NCBI RefSeq assembly: GCF_001280515.1
Contig: NZ_LBIQ01000035.1
Span: 360,020 to 424,019 of the forward strand
DNA from: Mangrovimonas sp. ST2L15
GTDB lineage: Bacteria > Bacteroidota > Bacteroidia > Flavobacteriales > Flavobacteriaceae
Direction: 5' to 3'
DNA: 64,000 nucleotides
The position numbers and the translations under genes are program-made. The notes under the pieces are model-generated. The model searched no databases and was not told the DNA's origin. It saw only the letters and a program-made list of their open reading frames with translations. Below are positions 36,024-45,077 of this stretch, piece after piece (positions within the stretch are counted from its first letter, which is position 1; each line of letters begins with the position of its first letter).

Positions 36024-36668
36024 ATGAAACCACATAGGGTCACCACCGATTTTCAAACTGGACAAGCTCAGATTTTTAAAAATCCATTTTTGGAAAGCTT
36101 GACCAAAACCAATCCCATTTCCAATATCATTGTTTATGGAATTACCATTGCGGCCATAGCCTATGTAGCTATTGCTATGAAGGGTATTTCTGTACTTGGA
36201 TTTTTAGGTTTATTTGCCATTGGATTTGCGTCGTGGACTTTAGCCGAATATTTGCTTCATAGATACCTGTTTCATTGGTATAATGAATGGAAATGGACCA
36301 AAAGGTTTCACTTTATCATGCATGGGTCACACCATCAATATCCTAAAGATGAAGAGCGTTTATTGATGCCTCCAGTTCCAGGATTGATTTTAGCTTCCTT
36401 ATTGTTTGGTATTTTTTATCTGCTATTTTGGATTTTTGGATTTCCTAATTTAACATGGGGATACTTTCCAGGTTTCTTTTTAGGATATTTAATGTACTCC
36501 TTTGTGCACCGTGCTATACATGTAAAGCGTCCACCAAAGCGTTTTAAGCATTTATGGCATCATCATAACTTACACCATTTCCAATACCCAGACAAGGCTT
36601 ATGGGGTTTCTAATACGTTTTGGGACAAAGTATTTGGAACCATGCCCCCTAAACCTCAAAAAAGGTAA
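36024..36668 (+). CDS. Fatty acid hydroxylase / sterol desaturase family protein
   Basis: 214 residues with four to five transmembrane helices and the di-iron histidine clusters of the family: LHRYLFH, HGSHHQYPKDEERLLMP and LWHHHNLHHFQYPDKAYGVS. The segment order resembles short fatty acid 2-hydroxylases, which hydroxylate the fatty acid of sphingolipids (flavobacteria carry hydroxylated sphingolipid-like sulfonolipids and aminolipids). Substrate is inferred. Ends 1 bp from the convergent sirtuin gene. Confidence 0.86.
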   Translation: MKPHRVTTDFQTGQAQIFKNPFLESLTKTNPISNIIVYGITIAAIAYVAIAMKGISVLGFLGLFAIGFASWTLAEYLLHRYLFHWYNEWKWTKRFHFIMHGSHHQYPKDEERLLMPPVPGLILASLLFGIFYLLFWIFGFPNLTWGYFPGFFLGYLMYSFVHRAIHVKRPPKRFKHLWHHHNLHHFQYPDKAYGVSNTFWDKVFGTMPPKPQKR

Positions 36669-36669
36669 A

Positions 36670-37347
36670 TCAAGAGGTTACCAGTTTTTCAAATAGTTTC
36701 ATGCCTGTTGATGCTTTTTCAGGTATTACGGTAATTTTGTTATTGGATGTCATGGCTGGATTGGGATCAATAAAATAAATAGGAATATCATCTGCCACAT
36801 AATGCATTAAGCTAGCAGCAGGGTAGACTTGCATGGAAGTTCCTATTATCAGAAGGATGTCTGCCGTTAAACAAATATCTACCGCTTTTTCTATCATTGG
36901 AACCGCTTCTCCAAACCAAACAACATGTGGTCTCATTTGATACCCATTTGGGCAAAGATCACCTAGGTTTATATCCTTGGTCCAAGAAACAATATGGGAT
37001 TCATCCTTGGTGCTTTTGGCTTTCAGTAATTCTCCATGCAAATGCAACACGTTTGAACTTCCAGCACGTTCATGCAAATCATCAATATTTTGAGTGATGA
37101 TGGACATTTTGAAATTATTTTCTAGTGCAGCTAAAGCTAGATGGGCATCATTAGGTGAAACTTCTAGAAGTTGTTTTCTTCTTTGATTGTAAAAGTCTAG
37201 GACCAATTCTGGATTTTGTGAAAATCCTTGAGGAGAGGCCACTTGCATAACATCATGTCCTTCCCAGAGGCCATCTGCATCTCTAAATGTTTTAATGCCG
37301 CTTTCGGCACTCATACCAGCTCCAGTTAATACTACCAAATGTTTCAT
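36670..37347 (-). CDS. NAD-dependent deacylase, sirtuin class III (CobB-like)
   Basis: 225 residues from MKHLVVLTGAGMSAESGI; an in-frame ATG at 37377 adds ten residues but lacks family support. Motifs: GAGMSAESGIKTFRDADGLW, TQNIDDLHERAG, the catalytic HLHGE and RPHVVWFGEAVP. The YNQR motif (Y-x-x-R) marks a class III sirtuin, which prefers succinyl or malonyl lysine. The four zinc-binding cysteines of E. coli CobB are absent; only one Cys remains in that stretch. Confidence 0.9.
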   Translation of the reverse strand: MKHLVVLTGAGMSAESGIKTFRDADGLWEGHDVMQVASPQGFSQNPELVLDFYNQRRKQLLEVSPNDAHLALAALENNFKMSIITQNIDDLHERAGSSNVLHLHGELLKAKSTKDESHIVSWTKDINLGDLCPNGYQMRPHVVWFGEAVPMIEKAVDICLTADILLIIGTSMQVYPAASLMHYVADDIPIYFIDPNPAMTSNNKITVIPEKASTGMKLFEKLVTS

Positions 37348-37371
37348 TATGATTCCTATTGCGTATTGTCC

Positions 37372-37400
37372 TTGCAAATTATGAATTTCAATTATCTTTG
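37372..37400 (+). promoter_or_regulatory. Promoter directly before the TrmH-family gene (near-leaderless)
   Basis: TTG at 37372-37374 and TATCTTTG at 37393-37400, 18 bp apart. The -7 box ends four bases before the ATG at 37405, so the mRNA would be leaderless or nearly so. Confidence 0.55.
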
Positions 37401-37404
37401 AAAA

Positions 37405-38073
37405 ATGACCGATTTAAAACTTATTGAATATTTAGAATCCTTTATGACCGAATCTCGAAGAGATCGTTTTTTGGAGGTTTTGGAAGGACGAACGAGACAT
37501 TTTACAGTTGCTACGGAAGATGTTTATCAATTACACAATACCAGCGCGGTTATAAGGAGTTGTGACGTATTTGGGATTCAGGATGTTCAGGTGATTGAGG
37601 AGCAAAATGCTAAACGCATCGATAGGGAAATTGCGATGGGTGCCCAAAAGTGGGTTGATATTCATAGGTATCATTCAGTAAAGGACTGTTTAAAAGAAAT
37701 GAAACAGCAGGGATATCAAATTGTAGCAACCACGCCACATACCAATGATTGTTTGTTGCATGAGTTTGACGCGACCAAAAAGTCCTGCTTTTTCTTTGGA
37801 AGAGAACAACAAGGTTTGTCTCAGGAAGTTTTGGATGAGGCCGATTGCTATTTAAAAATTCCTATGGTAGGTTTTACTGAAAGTTTAAACATATCGGTTT
37901 CGGCTGCTATTATTTTGCAACATGTTACCACCCAATTAAAATTAAGTGCTATTCCTTGGCAATTGTCTGAACAAGAAAAATTAGAGAAGCGTTTTGATTG
38001 GGCTAAAAAGTCCATTAAAACTTTTGACGAGATTTTAAAACGTTACGAGGCATCCAAAAATTCCGTAACTTAA
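37405..38073 (+). CDS. TrmH/SpoU family RNA 2'-O-methyltransferase
   Basis: 222 residues of the SPOUT knot class: RTRHFTVATEDVYQLHNTSAVIRSCDVFGIQDV, FFFGREQQGLSQEVLDEAD (motif II) and IPMVGFTESLNISVSAAIIL (motif III). The sequence is closest in style to tRNA Gm18 methyltransferase TrmH, but target identity (tRNA versus rRNA) is not certain. A divergent promoter region of 57 bp separates it from the sirtuin gene. Confidence 0.87.
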   Translation: MTDLKLIEYLESFMTESRRDRFLEVLEGRTRHFTVATEDVYQLHNTSAVIRSCDVFGIQDVQVIEEQNAKRIDREIAMGAQKWVDIHRYHSVKDCLKEMKQQGYQIVATTPHTNDCLLHEFDATKKSCFFFGREQQGLSQEVLDEADCYLKIPMVGFTESLNISVSAAIILQHVTTQLKLSAIPWQLSEQEKLEKRFDWAKKSIKTFDEILKRYEASKNSVT

Positions 38074-38097
38074 GTATCTTAATTTAAACGAAATGTC

Positions 38098-38472
38098 ATG
38101 AATCGAAATATGGTAGGTTGGTTTGAAATTCCAGTAACTGATATGGAGCGCGCCAAAACATTTTACGAAACGGTTTTTAACGTTGAAATTGCAGTACATG
38201 ATTTTGGAGGGCTTTTAATGGGCTGGTTTCCCGATCGAGGAGAAGTTATAGGTGCTCAAGGAACCTTAATCAAGCAGGACACCTACATTCCCAGTGAAAA
38301 AGGTACGTTGATTTATTTTATGAGTGATGATGTGCAAATAGAATTGGATCGAATCGAATCTGCAGGAGGAAAGATATACCAACCAAAGACACAAATATCC
38401 CCTGAACATGGATATATGGCAGCATTTATAGATAGTGAAGGTAATCGAATAGCCTTACATTCTAGGGCATAA
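38098..38472 (+). CDS. VOC family (glyoxalase-like) protein
   Basis: 124 residues, a single vicinal-oxygen-chelate module: VGWFEIPVTDMERAKTFYETVF at the N-terminus and MAAFIDSEGNRIALHS at the C-terminus. A beta-alpha-beta3 fold binds a metal in many members. No substrate can be assigned. 24 bp after the TrmH gene and probably cotranscribed. Confidence 0.87.
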   Translation: MNRNMVGWFEIPVTDMERAKTFYETVFNVEIAVHDFGGLLMGWFPDRGEVIGAQGTLIKQDTYIPSEKGTLIYFMSDDVQIELDRIESAGGKIYQPKTQISPEHGYMAAFIDSEGNRIALHSRA

Positions 38473-38501
38473 AAAAGGCGAAGTAATTACTTCGCCTTTT
38501 T
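38472..38501. terminator. Bidirectional terminator between the VOC gene and the next minus-strand gene
   Basis: AAAAAGGCGAAGTAATTACTTCGCCTTTTT is a near-perfect self-complementary hairpin with A- and T-tracts on the two sides. Confidence 0.85.
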
Positions 38502-38506
38502 ATTTT

Positions 38507-39286
38507 TTATAAACGTCCCGAACGTTTCGTTCGGCTTAGAACTTTGTATTCTTCATAACACTGACTGATGGCATCCAAAATTTGCAAATCGTTGGCCGTT
38601 TCTATAAAGCCTTTGGAATAATTACATTGTCTTACAATTTCGTCTAAATCCACACGATCGACTTGTAAAAGAGCTGTCAACATTTCTCTGTCAAAACGGT
38701 TGGCCAACAGGTTTCTGATTTCATCATCCTGCTTCATTTTCTTTAGCTTTTTCATTTCGTTGGGTTCTTTCCCAAAGACGCTATAAAGAAAATCGGCTGG
38801 ATTAAATACGGCTCCTAAAACACGTGTTACCGCATTAGAAGAACGACCTGCTTCATATCCTGTTGATGGCAACCCAGAAATGCTGTACCTGTAATTATTA
38901 TTGATTGGTACCTGTTTGATATCGACTTCCAGGACACCAGTCAGATTAAACTGATTGATGACCACCTCTTCCAGAGCGAAGGCCAATTCTGTCATTTCAA
39001 TGGTGGACTCACCATATTTCAACCAGTCATTGGTAACGCGCACCTTGATAGATTTAAAACCTAAATATGAAAAATAAAGCGTATCGTTTGCTTTGGCTTG
39101 TATTTCAAACTTCCCCTCGCCATTGGTGGCTGTTCCTTTCACTTGGTTGATATTTACAATATTAACCTTTTCCATGGTGGAACCGTCAGTAGCATTAATT
39201 ACTTTACCCAGCACCGTTGTAGGTTCTTGTGCAAACACAACAACAGAGCAAAAGCATAAAGTTATTAGGAGGATGAGTTGTTTCAT
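38507..39286 (-). CDS. Carboxypeptidase-regulatory-like domain protein (secreted)
   Basis: 259 residues. Signal peptide (MKQLILLITLCFCSVVVFAQE), a carboxypeptidase-regulatory-like beta domain (about 22-110: VLGKVINATDGSTMEKVNIVNI, LYFSYLGFKSIKVRV), then a charged helical C-terminal half. The family is frequent in Bacteroidetes as periplasmic or surface proteins, often as N-terminal parts of TonB receptors, but here it is not fused to a barrel. No clear function. Confidence 0.8.
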   Translation of the reverse strand: MKQLILLITLCFCSVVVFAQEPTTVLGKVINATDGSTMEKVNIVNINQVKGTATNGEGKFEIQAKANDTLYFSYLGFKSIKVRVTNDWLKYGESTIEMTELAFALEEVVINQFNLTGVLEVDIKQVPINNNYRYSISGLPSTGYEAGRSSNAVTRVLGAVFNPADFLYSVFGKEPNEMKKLKKMKQDDEIRNLLANRFDREMLTALLQVDRVDLDEIVRQCNYSKGFIETANDLQILDAISQCYEEYKVLSRTKRSGRL

Positions 39287-39373
39287 TCTATCATAAGTTA
39301 GCCATAAAAATACTAAACTAAAAGAAAACCGTTAATTTCCTGTTTATTTTTGACTAAAAATTAACAGAAAGGT

Positions 39374-41131
39374 TTAACGTCTGGAACGTCTTGGTCTAGA
39401 TGATCCAGAGCTTTTGGCCCCTTTTCCTTTTTTAAATCCTTTATCAGATTTAAAACCTCTTCCTTCAGATTTGAATCCTTTGCCATCACGTCTCTTACCA
39501 CGCCCTCTTTTACGGTCTCTTCCGCCTCCGCCGCCTTTGTTATCAGAGACTTCTACATTAACAAATCTACCGTTGTATTTAAAGTCGGTAAAGAAATCCA
39601 ATACCTGCTTTTCTAAATGGGATTCCGTGTTGAAGAAGGAGAAGCTATCCATAACATCTACCTTAAAGATATCATCTTGTCCCATTTGAAGAATTTCACG
39701 TAAGAAATCTTTTAAACTGGTCCAGCTGTAGCCATCTTTCTTTCCAACATTGATGAAAAATCTTGTGGATTGTTCATTACTGGTGTCTCTTTCAGAACTA
39801 TGTTTTGCTTCGGAATTGAGGTCTTTGGAACCTTTATAATATTCAAAGAATCTTGTAAACTCAACAGAGAAGAACTTTTTAATCAAGTCTTCCTTGGTTG
39901 TATCTTGAAACAAATCGTTGATGGTATCTAAGTAACCATCAATTTCATGATTAATTTCTGTGTTGTGCACTTTATTAGCTAAGGACATCAATTGAACTTC
40001 GCAAATTTCCATTCCGCTTGGAATGTCTTTTTTAACGAACTCTTTTTTGATGACTTTTTCAATGGCTTTTATCTTCCTAAGTTCACTTTTAGGAACAATA
40101 ACCATAGAAACACCTGTTTTACCAGCACGACCTGTTCTACCACTTCTGTGTGTGTAGGTTTCAATCTCATCTGGTAATTGGTAGTTGATAACGTGGGTAA
40201 TATCATCAACATCAATTCCCCTTGCAGCAACATCGGTAGCAACCAACATTTGGATTTGGTTGTTTCTGAATGCCTTCATAACGAGGTCACGTTGATTTTG
40301 ACTTAAGTCCCCGTGAAGTGCACCAGCATTGTATCCATCTTCAATTAGTTTTTCAGCTACTTTTTGAGTGTCTCTTTTGGTTCTACAGAACACTACAGAG
40401 AAAATATCTGGATTGGCATCGGCCAATCTTTTTAAAGCCAAATATCTATCTCGTCCGTTTACTACATAGTATTCATGGCTTACTTGAGAACTACCAACGT
40501 TCTTGCTACCCACAGTTACTTCCAGTGGATTAACCATGAATTTCTGTGCAATAACGTGAACCTCTTTAGGCATGGTAGCTGAAAATAACCAGGTATTCTT
40601 TTCTATTGGCGTATGTGATAAAATATCATTGATATCTTCATAGAAGCCCATGTTTAACATCTCATCGGCTTCATCCAAAACGGCATATTCAATTTTTGAA
40701 ATGTCAATCATTTTACGACTGATCATATCTTTCATTCTTCCCGGAGTGGCTACCACAATTTGAGATCCTCGTTTAAGTTGTTTGGCTTGCTCGGTAATAC
40801 TGGCTCCACCATAAACAGCTGTAACGTTAAGGCCCTTATAGTACTTTCCGTATTGTTGCAGTTCGTTAGTGATTTGAAGACATAATTCACGTGTTGGTGA
40901 TAAAATAAGTCCTTGGGTCGTACGACTATCAACATTGATTTTTTGTAACATGGGAAACCCAAAAGCTGCCGTTTTACCTGTTCCTGTTTGAGCTAGAGCT
41001 ACAAGGTCTCTGTCTTCAGATAATAAAATAGGAATGGCTTTTTCTTGTACTTCACTTGGGGTTTTAAAGCCCATGTCATTGATGGCATGAAGAATAGGTT
41101 CCTCAAGACCAAGTTTTTGGAATGCGTTCAT
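39374..41131 (-). CDS. DEAD-box RNA helicase (CsdA/DeaD type)
   Basis: 585 residues. Q motif and motif I AQTGTGKTAAFGFP, motif II VLDEADEML, motif III SATMP, and motif VI HRSGRTGRAGKTG, followed by a DbpA-like RNA-binding domain (about 470-545) and a basic Arg/Gly/Lys-rich tail (RKRGRGKRRDGKGFKS, ending RPRRSRR). Architecture and tail match CsdA/DeaD, the helicase for ribosome assembly and mRNA decay at low temperature. Its own 5' leader of about 120 bp separates it from rdgB. Confidence 0.92.
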   Translation of the reverse strand: MNAFQKLGLEEPILHAINDMGFKTPSEVQEKAIPILLSEDRDLVALAQTGTGKTAAFGFPMLQKINVDSRTTQGLILSPTRELCLQITNELQQYGKYYKGLNVTAVYGGASITEQAKQLKRGSQIVVATPGRMKDMISRKMIDISKIEYAVLDEADEMLNMGFYEDINDILSHTPIEKNTWLFSATMPKEVHVIAQKFMVNPLEVTVGSKNVGSSQVSHEYYVVNGRDRYLALKRLADANPDIFSVVFCRTKRDTQKVAEKLIEDGYNAGALHGDLSQNQRDLVMKAFRNNQIQMLVATDVAARGIDVDDITHVINYQLPDEIETYTHRSGRTGRAGKTGVSMVIVPKSELRKIKAIEKVIKKEFVKKDIPSGMEICEVQLMSLANKVHNTEINHEIDGYLDTINDLFQDTTKEDLIKKFFSVEFTRFFEYYKGSKDLNSEAKHSSERDTSNEQSTRFFINVGKKDGYSWTSLKDFLREILQMGQDDIFKVDVMDSFSFFNTESHLEKQVLDFFTDFKYNGRFVNVEVSDNKGGGGGRDRKRGRGKRRDGKGFKSEGRGFKSDKGFKKGKGAKSSGSSRPRRSRR

Positions 41132-41250
41132 TTAATAATAAGTATGCGATTTATTAACAGGTGTTACCTAGAAGCGAATCGACATACTTATAACCAAAAC
41201 TTCTTGTAACACATCCTCACCCTGAGGAATTAAGGCGCAAAGATACACTT

Positions 41251-41835
41251 TTATTTGACTTCTAATGATTTAAGGAAAGAAACTAATTGTTGGATGGCTT
41301 TTCCGCGGTGTCCAATTTTGTTTTTTTCTTCCATAGAGATTTCAGCAAAGGTTTGTGAATAACCAGTAGCCTTAAACACAGGATCATAACCAAAACCGCC
41401 GTCTCCATGTTTTTCTTTGGTGATCTCTCCTTCGCAGATTCCGGTGAAGGTGTGCATCTCACCTCCGAGGCTTAGGGCGATCACTGTTTTAAATTGAGCT
41501 TTTCTATTGGTTTGGTCCTGGAGGTTTGTCAATAGCTTTTGGATGTTGTCCTCAGAATCTCTTTGTGGGCCAGCATATCTAGCAGAGAAAACACCAGGTT
41601 CGCCATTAAGCGCATCAACTTCAAGACCTGTATCGTCAGCAAAACAATCTACATGATAGTGTTGTTTAATAAATTCTGCCTTTTGAAGTGCGTTCCCCTT
41701 TATGGTTAATTGGGTTTCTGGTACTTCTTCAAAGCAATTGATATCGTTCAAGCTGAGTAACTCAATGCCCTCAGGTACTATTTTTTGGACTTCTTTTAGT
41801 TTGTTGAGATTATGGGTAGCAAAGACAATTTTCAT
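41251..41835 (-). CDS. rdgB: Non-canonical purine NTP pyrophosphatase (RdgB/HAM1)
   Basis: 194 residues with the HAM1 start MKIVFATHNLNKLKEVQKI, FADDTGLEVDALNGEPGVFSARYAGP, GGFGYDPVF and the ending KNKIGHRGKAIQQL. It hydrolyses dITP, ITP and XTP to the monophosphate, keeping deaminated purines out of DNA and RNA. Confidence 0.95.
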   Translation of the reverse strand: MKIVFATHNLNKLKEVQKIVPEGIELLSLNDINCFEEVPETQLTIKGNALQKAEFIKQHYHVDCFADDTGLEVDALNGEPGVFSARYAGPQRDSEDNIQKLLTNLQDQTNRKAQFKTVIALSLGGEMHTFTGICEGEITKEKHGDGGFGYDPVFKATGYSQTFAEISMEEKNKIGHRGKAIQQLVSFLKSLEVK

Positions 41836-41995
41836 AAAAACATGTTTCTTGAAGTAAAGATAATGACATTTAGTGAGGTACCTAAAGATTCCTGATTCTA
41901 GAAAGGAATTTTATCATTAAATTGTGATTTTCATCAGCTGATTTCTGTGAAATAGGTTGTATTTTTATTAAGTAATAATTTTAAAACTATTAATT

Positions 41996-42295
41996 ATGAC
42001 TGTACATATTCAATACGTTAATATGGATGCCAGTGAAGCTCTTTCTGCTTATACTGAGAAGAAATTAAGATCTATCTTTGACAAATACGATTGGTTAATT
42101 AAATGCGATGTGTCTTTCAAGTTGGATAACAACCAAAAGGAGCAAGGGCATATTTGTAATATGGAATTAAGCCTACCTGGGCCACGAATTTTTGCTACAT
42201 CTAATGAGAAAAACTTTGAATCGGCCGTTAAAGAAACTATTAGCGATTTGGATAAACAATTAAAAAAACGGAAGCATACGTTTTCAACGCATTAA
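41996..42295 (+). CDS. hpf: Ribosome hibernation promoting factor / RaiA family
   Basis: 99 residues, short form of the family: VHIQYVNMDASEALSAYTEKKLRSIFDKYDWLIKCDVSFKLD and ISDLDKQLKKRKHTFSTH. It binds the 30S decoding region and stabilises inactive 70S/100S ribosomes in stationary phase. Only one base separates its stop from the end of the convergent rlmH. Confidence 0.9.
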   Translation: MTVHIQYVNMDASEALSAYTEKKLRSIFDKYDWLIKCDVSFKLDNNQKEQGHICNMELSLPGPRIFATSNEKNFESAVKETISDLDKQLKKRKHTFSTH

Positions 42296-42296
42296 T

Positions 42297-42770
42297 TTAT
42301 CTATGATGATAGGGTTCATTCCTTAAAATGGTGAATCCTCGATATAATTGTTCTATAAAAAATAGACGAATCATTTGATGGGAAAAGGTCATTTTTGAAA
42401 GTGACAGTTTCCCATTGCTTTTGGCATATACTTCAGGTGAAAACCCATAGGGGCCGCCTATGACAAATACCAATTGTTTGATGCCGGAATTCATGTGTTT
42501 CTGTAAATATTCAGAAAACCCTACCGAATCCATTTGTTTGCCTCCTTCATCAAGTAAAACCAAAATATCTGAGTTAGTCACCCTAGAAAGGATTTGTTCT
42601 CCTTCCTTTTGCTTTTGTTGGTCCTCACTCAGGTTTTTAGAATTTTTGATATCGGGAATAATTTCAAACTCAAACTTGATATAAAACCCCAATCTCTTCT
42701 GGTAATCGTCCATTAAAGTTTGGAGGTTCTTATTGTCTGTTTTTCCTATGGCAATGAGTTTGATAGTCAT
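42297..42770 (-). CDS. rlmH: 23S rRNA (pseudouridine1915-N3)-methyltransferase RlmH
   Basis: 157 residues, the standard RlmH size. MTIKLIAIGKTDNKNLQTLMDDYQKRLGFY, LDEGGKQMDSVGFSEYL, FVIGGPYGFSPEVYA and the C-terminal SHQMIRLFFIEQLYRGFTILRNEPYHH are all diagnostic. SPOUT knot methyltransferase acting on the assembled 70S ribosome. Confidence 0.96.
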   Translation of the reverse strand: MTIKLIAIGKTDNKNLQTLMDDYQKRLGFYIKFEFEIIPDIKNSKNLSEDQQKQKEGEQILSRVTNSDILVLLDEGGKQMDSVGFSEYLQKHMNSGIKQLVFVIGGPYGFSPEVYAKSNGKLSLSKMTFSHQMIRLFFIEQLYRGFTILRNEPYHHR

Positions 42771-42786
42771 ATTAGTTTTCAGTTAA

Positions 42787-43590
42787 TTAAAAATAGGAAT
42801 CCCGATAACATTCTTTATTTGAATGGTAGTAAGAAGGTACAATTTTACTGAAAATTCCGGGACGATTATAGGTGCCTGTTTTTTTTGCTGTTTCAAAATC
42901 ATTAAAGTAAGAATCCCACGGAGTACCTATTAACTTTTTCAATATTTTTTCTGGCATATATCGGTAAATAAAATATTCTCCATTGGGTTTTAATAAGATG
43001 TGTCTAGAAAAATGAGTTTGAAAACAGATGTCAAAAATTGGTTGCGGTATGGGTTTCCATTCAAAATGTTTGGGCTTATAGTTGAAGTTTTCTTTTGACC
43101 CGAAATAGTATATTACTTCTGTATTAAATACATTAAATTGTTCTTTACATTTTTCTTGCCTATTATCAAATTTTACTAATCTATTAGTGTGTTTTTTTTC
43201 TGATGTAACCAGTTGATTTGAATTTCCTTTATAATAAGGCTTATACCCTCTCAGGGTATCCATGTAGCTTATTATGATATTTTTATCCTCATTGATTTCT
43301 TGAGCCTTGTCTCTTGAGATGAGGTTTCTTATTTGCTTGTTTTCTTGCTGATTTAACTTTCCAAATTCATAGGCATTCACCAACAGATGTATGTCTAAAG
43401 AGTCTGATTTATATGTTGTGGAAGTGTATAGAAAGTTTTTGCGTTTTGTTACAAATATGGATTCATTGGTTTGATTTTGATTTTCATCAAGGTAAATTAT
43501 TGTTTTTGAGTTGGTTTGGGCTAGCAAGATGCTATTCCGCGTAAAAAGTATTGACAAAAATAGAATGGATAATTTAAAGAAAAATTTCAT
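42787..43590 (-). CDS. Secreted hypothetical protein
   Basis: 267 residues with a signal peptide (LSILFLSILFTRNSILLAQ). The mature part is basic and aromatic-rich (KPKHFEWKPIPQPIFDICFQTHFSRHI, PWDSYFNDFETAKKTG) with four cysteines. No domain recognised. It lies between rlmH and the frameshifted barrel gene and its intergenic distance to rlmH is 16 bp, so cotranscription with rlmH is possible though their functions look unrelated. Confidence 0.65.
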   Translation of the reverse strand: MKFFFKLSILFLSILFTRNSILLAQTNSKTIIYLDENQNQTNESIFVTKRKNFLYTSTTYKSDSLDIHLLVNAYEFGKLNQQENKQIRNLISRDKAQEINEDKNIIISYMDTLRGYKPYYKGNSNQLVTSEKKHTNRLVKFDNRQEKCKEQFNVFNTEVIYYFGSKENFNYKPKHFEWKPIPQPIFDICFQTHFSRHILLKPNGEYFIYRYMPEKILKKLIGTPWDSYFNDFETAKKTGTYNRPGIFSKIVPSYYHSNKECYRDSYF

Positions 43591-43736
43591 TTTATAAGTT
43601 GATAGATTTTGAGGTAGCTAAAGGTAATTTGATTTTTCAAATTAATCTAAGATACATTTTTAAAAATTAAACTTTGTGGTTTTTCATTTCGAGAAATGTA
43701 TTTTCGCAAAGCCTAAATTTTAACTAACTATTTTAC

Positions 43737-44387
43737 ATGAAATCTACTTACTTCTATTGGTTTGCCTTTTTATTCGGTTTTTCCACATTTGCTCAGAACC
43801 ATTTTATTGCCGGATACTTTATCAATGAATCAGGAAACCGCACGGATTGCCTGATTAAAGATGTATCCTATTTAAAATTACCGGCAAATTTGGAGTATAA
43901 ATCTTCTGAAAATAGTGATATACAGTCAGTACGTATGGAAACTATTACAGAATTTGGAGTGCCAGAACAAATAAAATACATCAAAAGAATGGCAAAGGTT
44001 GATGTTTCTTCTTCAGCATTAGAGGATTTGGATTACAATCAAGAGCCTGTATTTGAAGAGCAAGAAATATTTTTAAGAGCTATAGTAGAAGGTGACGCTA
44101 ACCTTTATTTCTATGATGGCCCTAAAAGACCATCTTTTTATTATCAGATGAATGAGGGAGAGCTAGAGCCCTTGATATATAAAACCTATTTGTTGGATGG
44201 GAGCTATAAAATTACTGAGAATAACACTTTTAAAAAGCAGATTTATAGCCAGTTGAAATGTGAAGGTATTCAGGATTCGGAAATAAGAAACGCTAGATAT
44301 AAGGAGCGGGATTTATCTAAATTATTTATTGATTATAACGAATGTCAAAATTCGAATTATTTGGTTTACAAAAAAAAGTCAAGGTAA
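43737..44387 (+). CDS. Outer-membrane barrel protein, N-terminal part (frameshifted gene)
   Basis: 216 residues. Signal peptide (FAFLFGFSTFAQN) and a soluble region (FIAGYFINESGNRTDCLIKDVSY, YDGPKRPSFYYQM). The frame stops at 44387 shortly after an eight-A run (44370-44377). Skipping one base there continues as VYKKSQGKLDLNVSLRPGV into the barrel domain at 44329-44952, so the two ORFs are one gene broken by one extra A. Confidence 0.75.
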   Translation: MKSTYFYWFAFLFGFSTFAQNHFIAGYFINESGNRTDCLIKDVSYLKLPANLEYKSSENSDIQSVRMETITEFGVPEQIKYIKRMAKVDVSSSALEDLDYNQEPVFEEQEIFLRAIVEGDANLYFYDGPKRPSFYYQMNEGELEPLIYKTYLLDGSYKITENNTFKKQIYSQLKCEGIQDSEIRNARYKERDLSKLFIDYNECQNSNYLVYKKKSR

Positions 44388-44952
44388 GTTAGACCTTAAT
44401 GTGTCTTTAAGACCAGGTGTAACATTCTCTTCTTTAGAGTTGTTATCCCCTGATCCTACTAGTATTGTGCTTGGAGATGTTGATTATGGAGAACAGACAG
44501 GTATAAGAGTGGGAGTTGAATTGGAATTAGTCCTTCCTGCGGGTAAAAACAAATGGGCCGTTTTTTTTGAGCCCACTTATCAAGCATTTAAGGCGAGTAA
44601 TGAAGAACCTATCGGAATTTTTGAATATGAAACAACCATAGATTATCAGGCTCTAGATTTGAATTTGGGTTTAAGACATTATTTTGTGCTAAGTGAAAAG
44701 TCCAAATTATTTATCAATGCTTCCCATGCCTTTGTGATAAACTTTGGTGATTCAAAAGTGGATTTTGATGGGAGAAGTGATTTAGATATTAAAAGCCAAG
44801 GGTTTTTTGCATTTGGGTTGGGGTATAAATTCATGGATAGAATGAGTGCAGAGATTAGATATTCGACCAATCGGAACTTACTGGGAGAATATGCCAATTG
44901 GAATACCAATTTTACAAGTGTTTCTGCCATACTGGGGTATACCTTTTTCTAA
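44329..44952 (+). CDS. Outer-membrane beta-barrel protein, C-terminal part (frameshifted gene)
   Basis: The reading frame from SQGKLDLNVSLRPGVTFSSL onward is a typical small outer-membrane barrel of about eight strands: WAVFFEPTYQAFKAS, ALDLNLGLRHYFVL, GFFAFGLGYKFMDRMSAEIRYSTN, and the ending SVSAILGYTFF with terminal Phe. The apparent start at 44329 lies inside the upstream frame, so there is no independent start, and the part is expressed only if the frame is restored. Confidence 0.75.
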   Translation: MIITNVKIRIIWFTKKSQGKLDLNVSLRPGVTFSSLELLSPDPTSIVLGDVDYGEQTGIRVGVELELVLPAGKNKWAVFFEPTYQAFKASNEEPIGIFEYETTIDYQALDLNLGLRHYFVLSEKSKLFINASHAFVINFGDSKVDFDGRSDLDIKSQGFFAFGLGYKFMDRMSAEIRYSTNRNLLGEYANWNTNFTSVSAILGYTFF

Positions 44953-45077
44953 GGTATTCTTTGACTTTGGTTTAAAAGGCATCATATTTTTTAACTTTTT
45001 TAGATTTCAGTTTAAATTGGGCTGGTCGTGAATAATTCAAAAATCAATTAGTATTTTTACATTAAAATACACCACTT

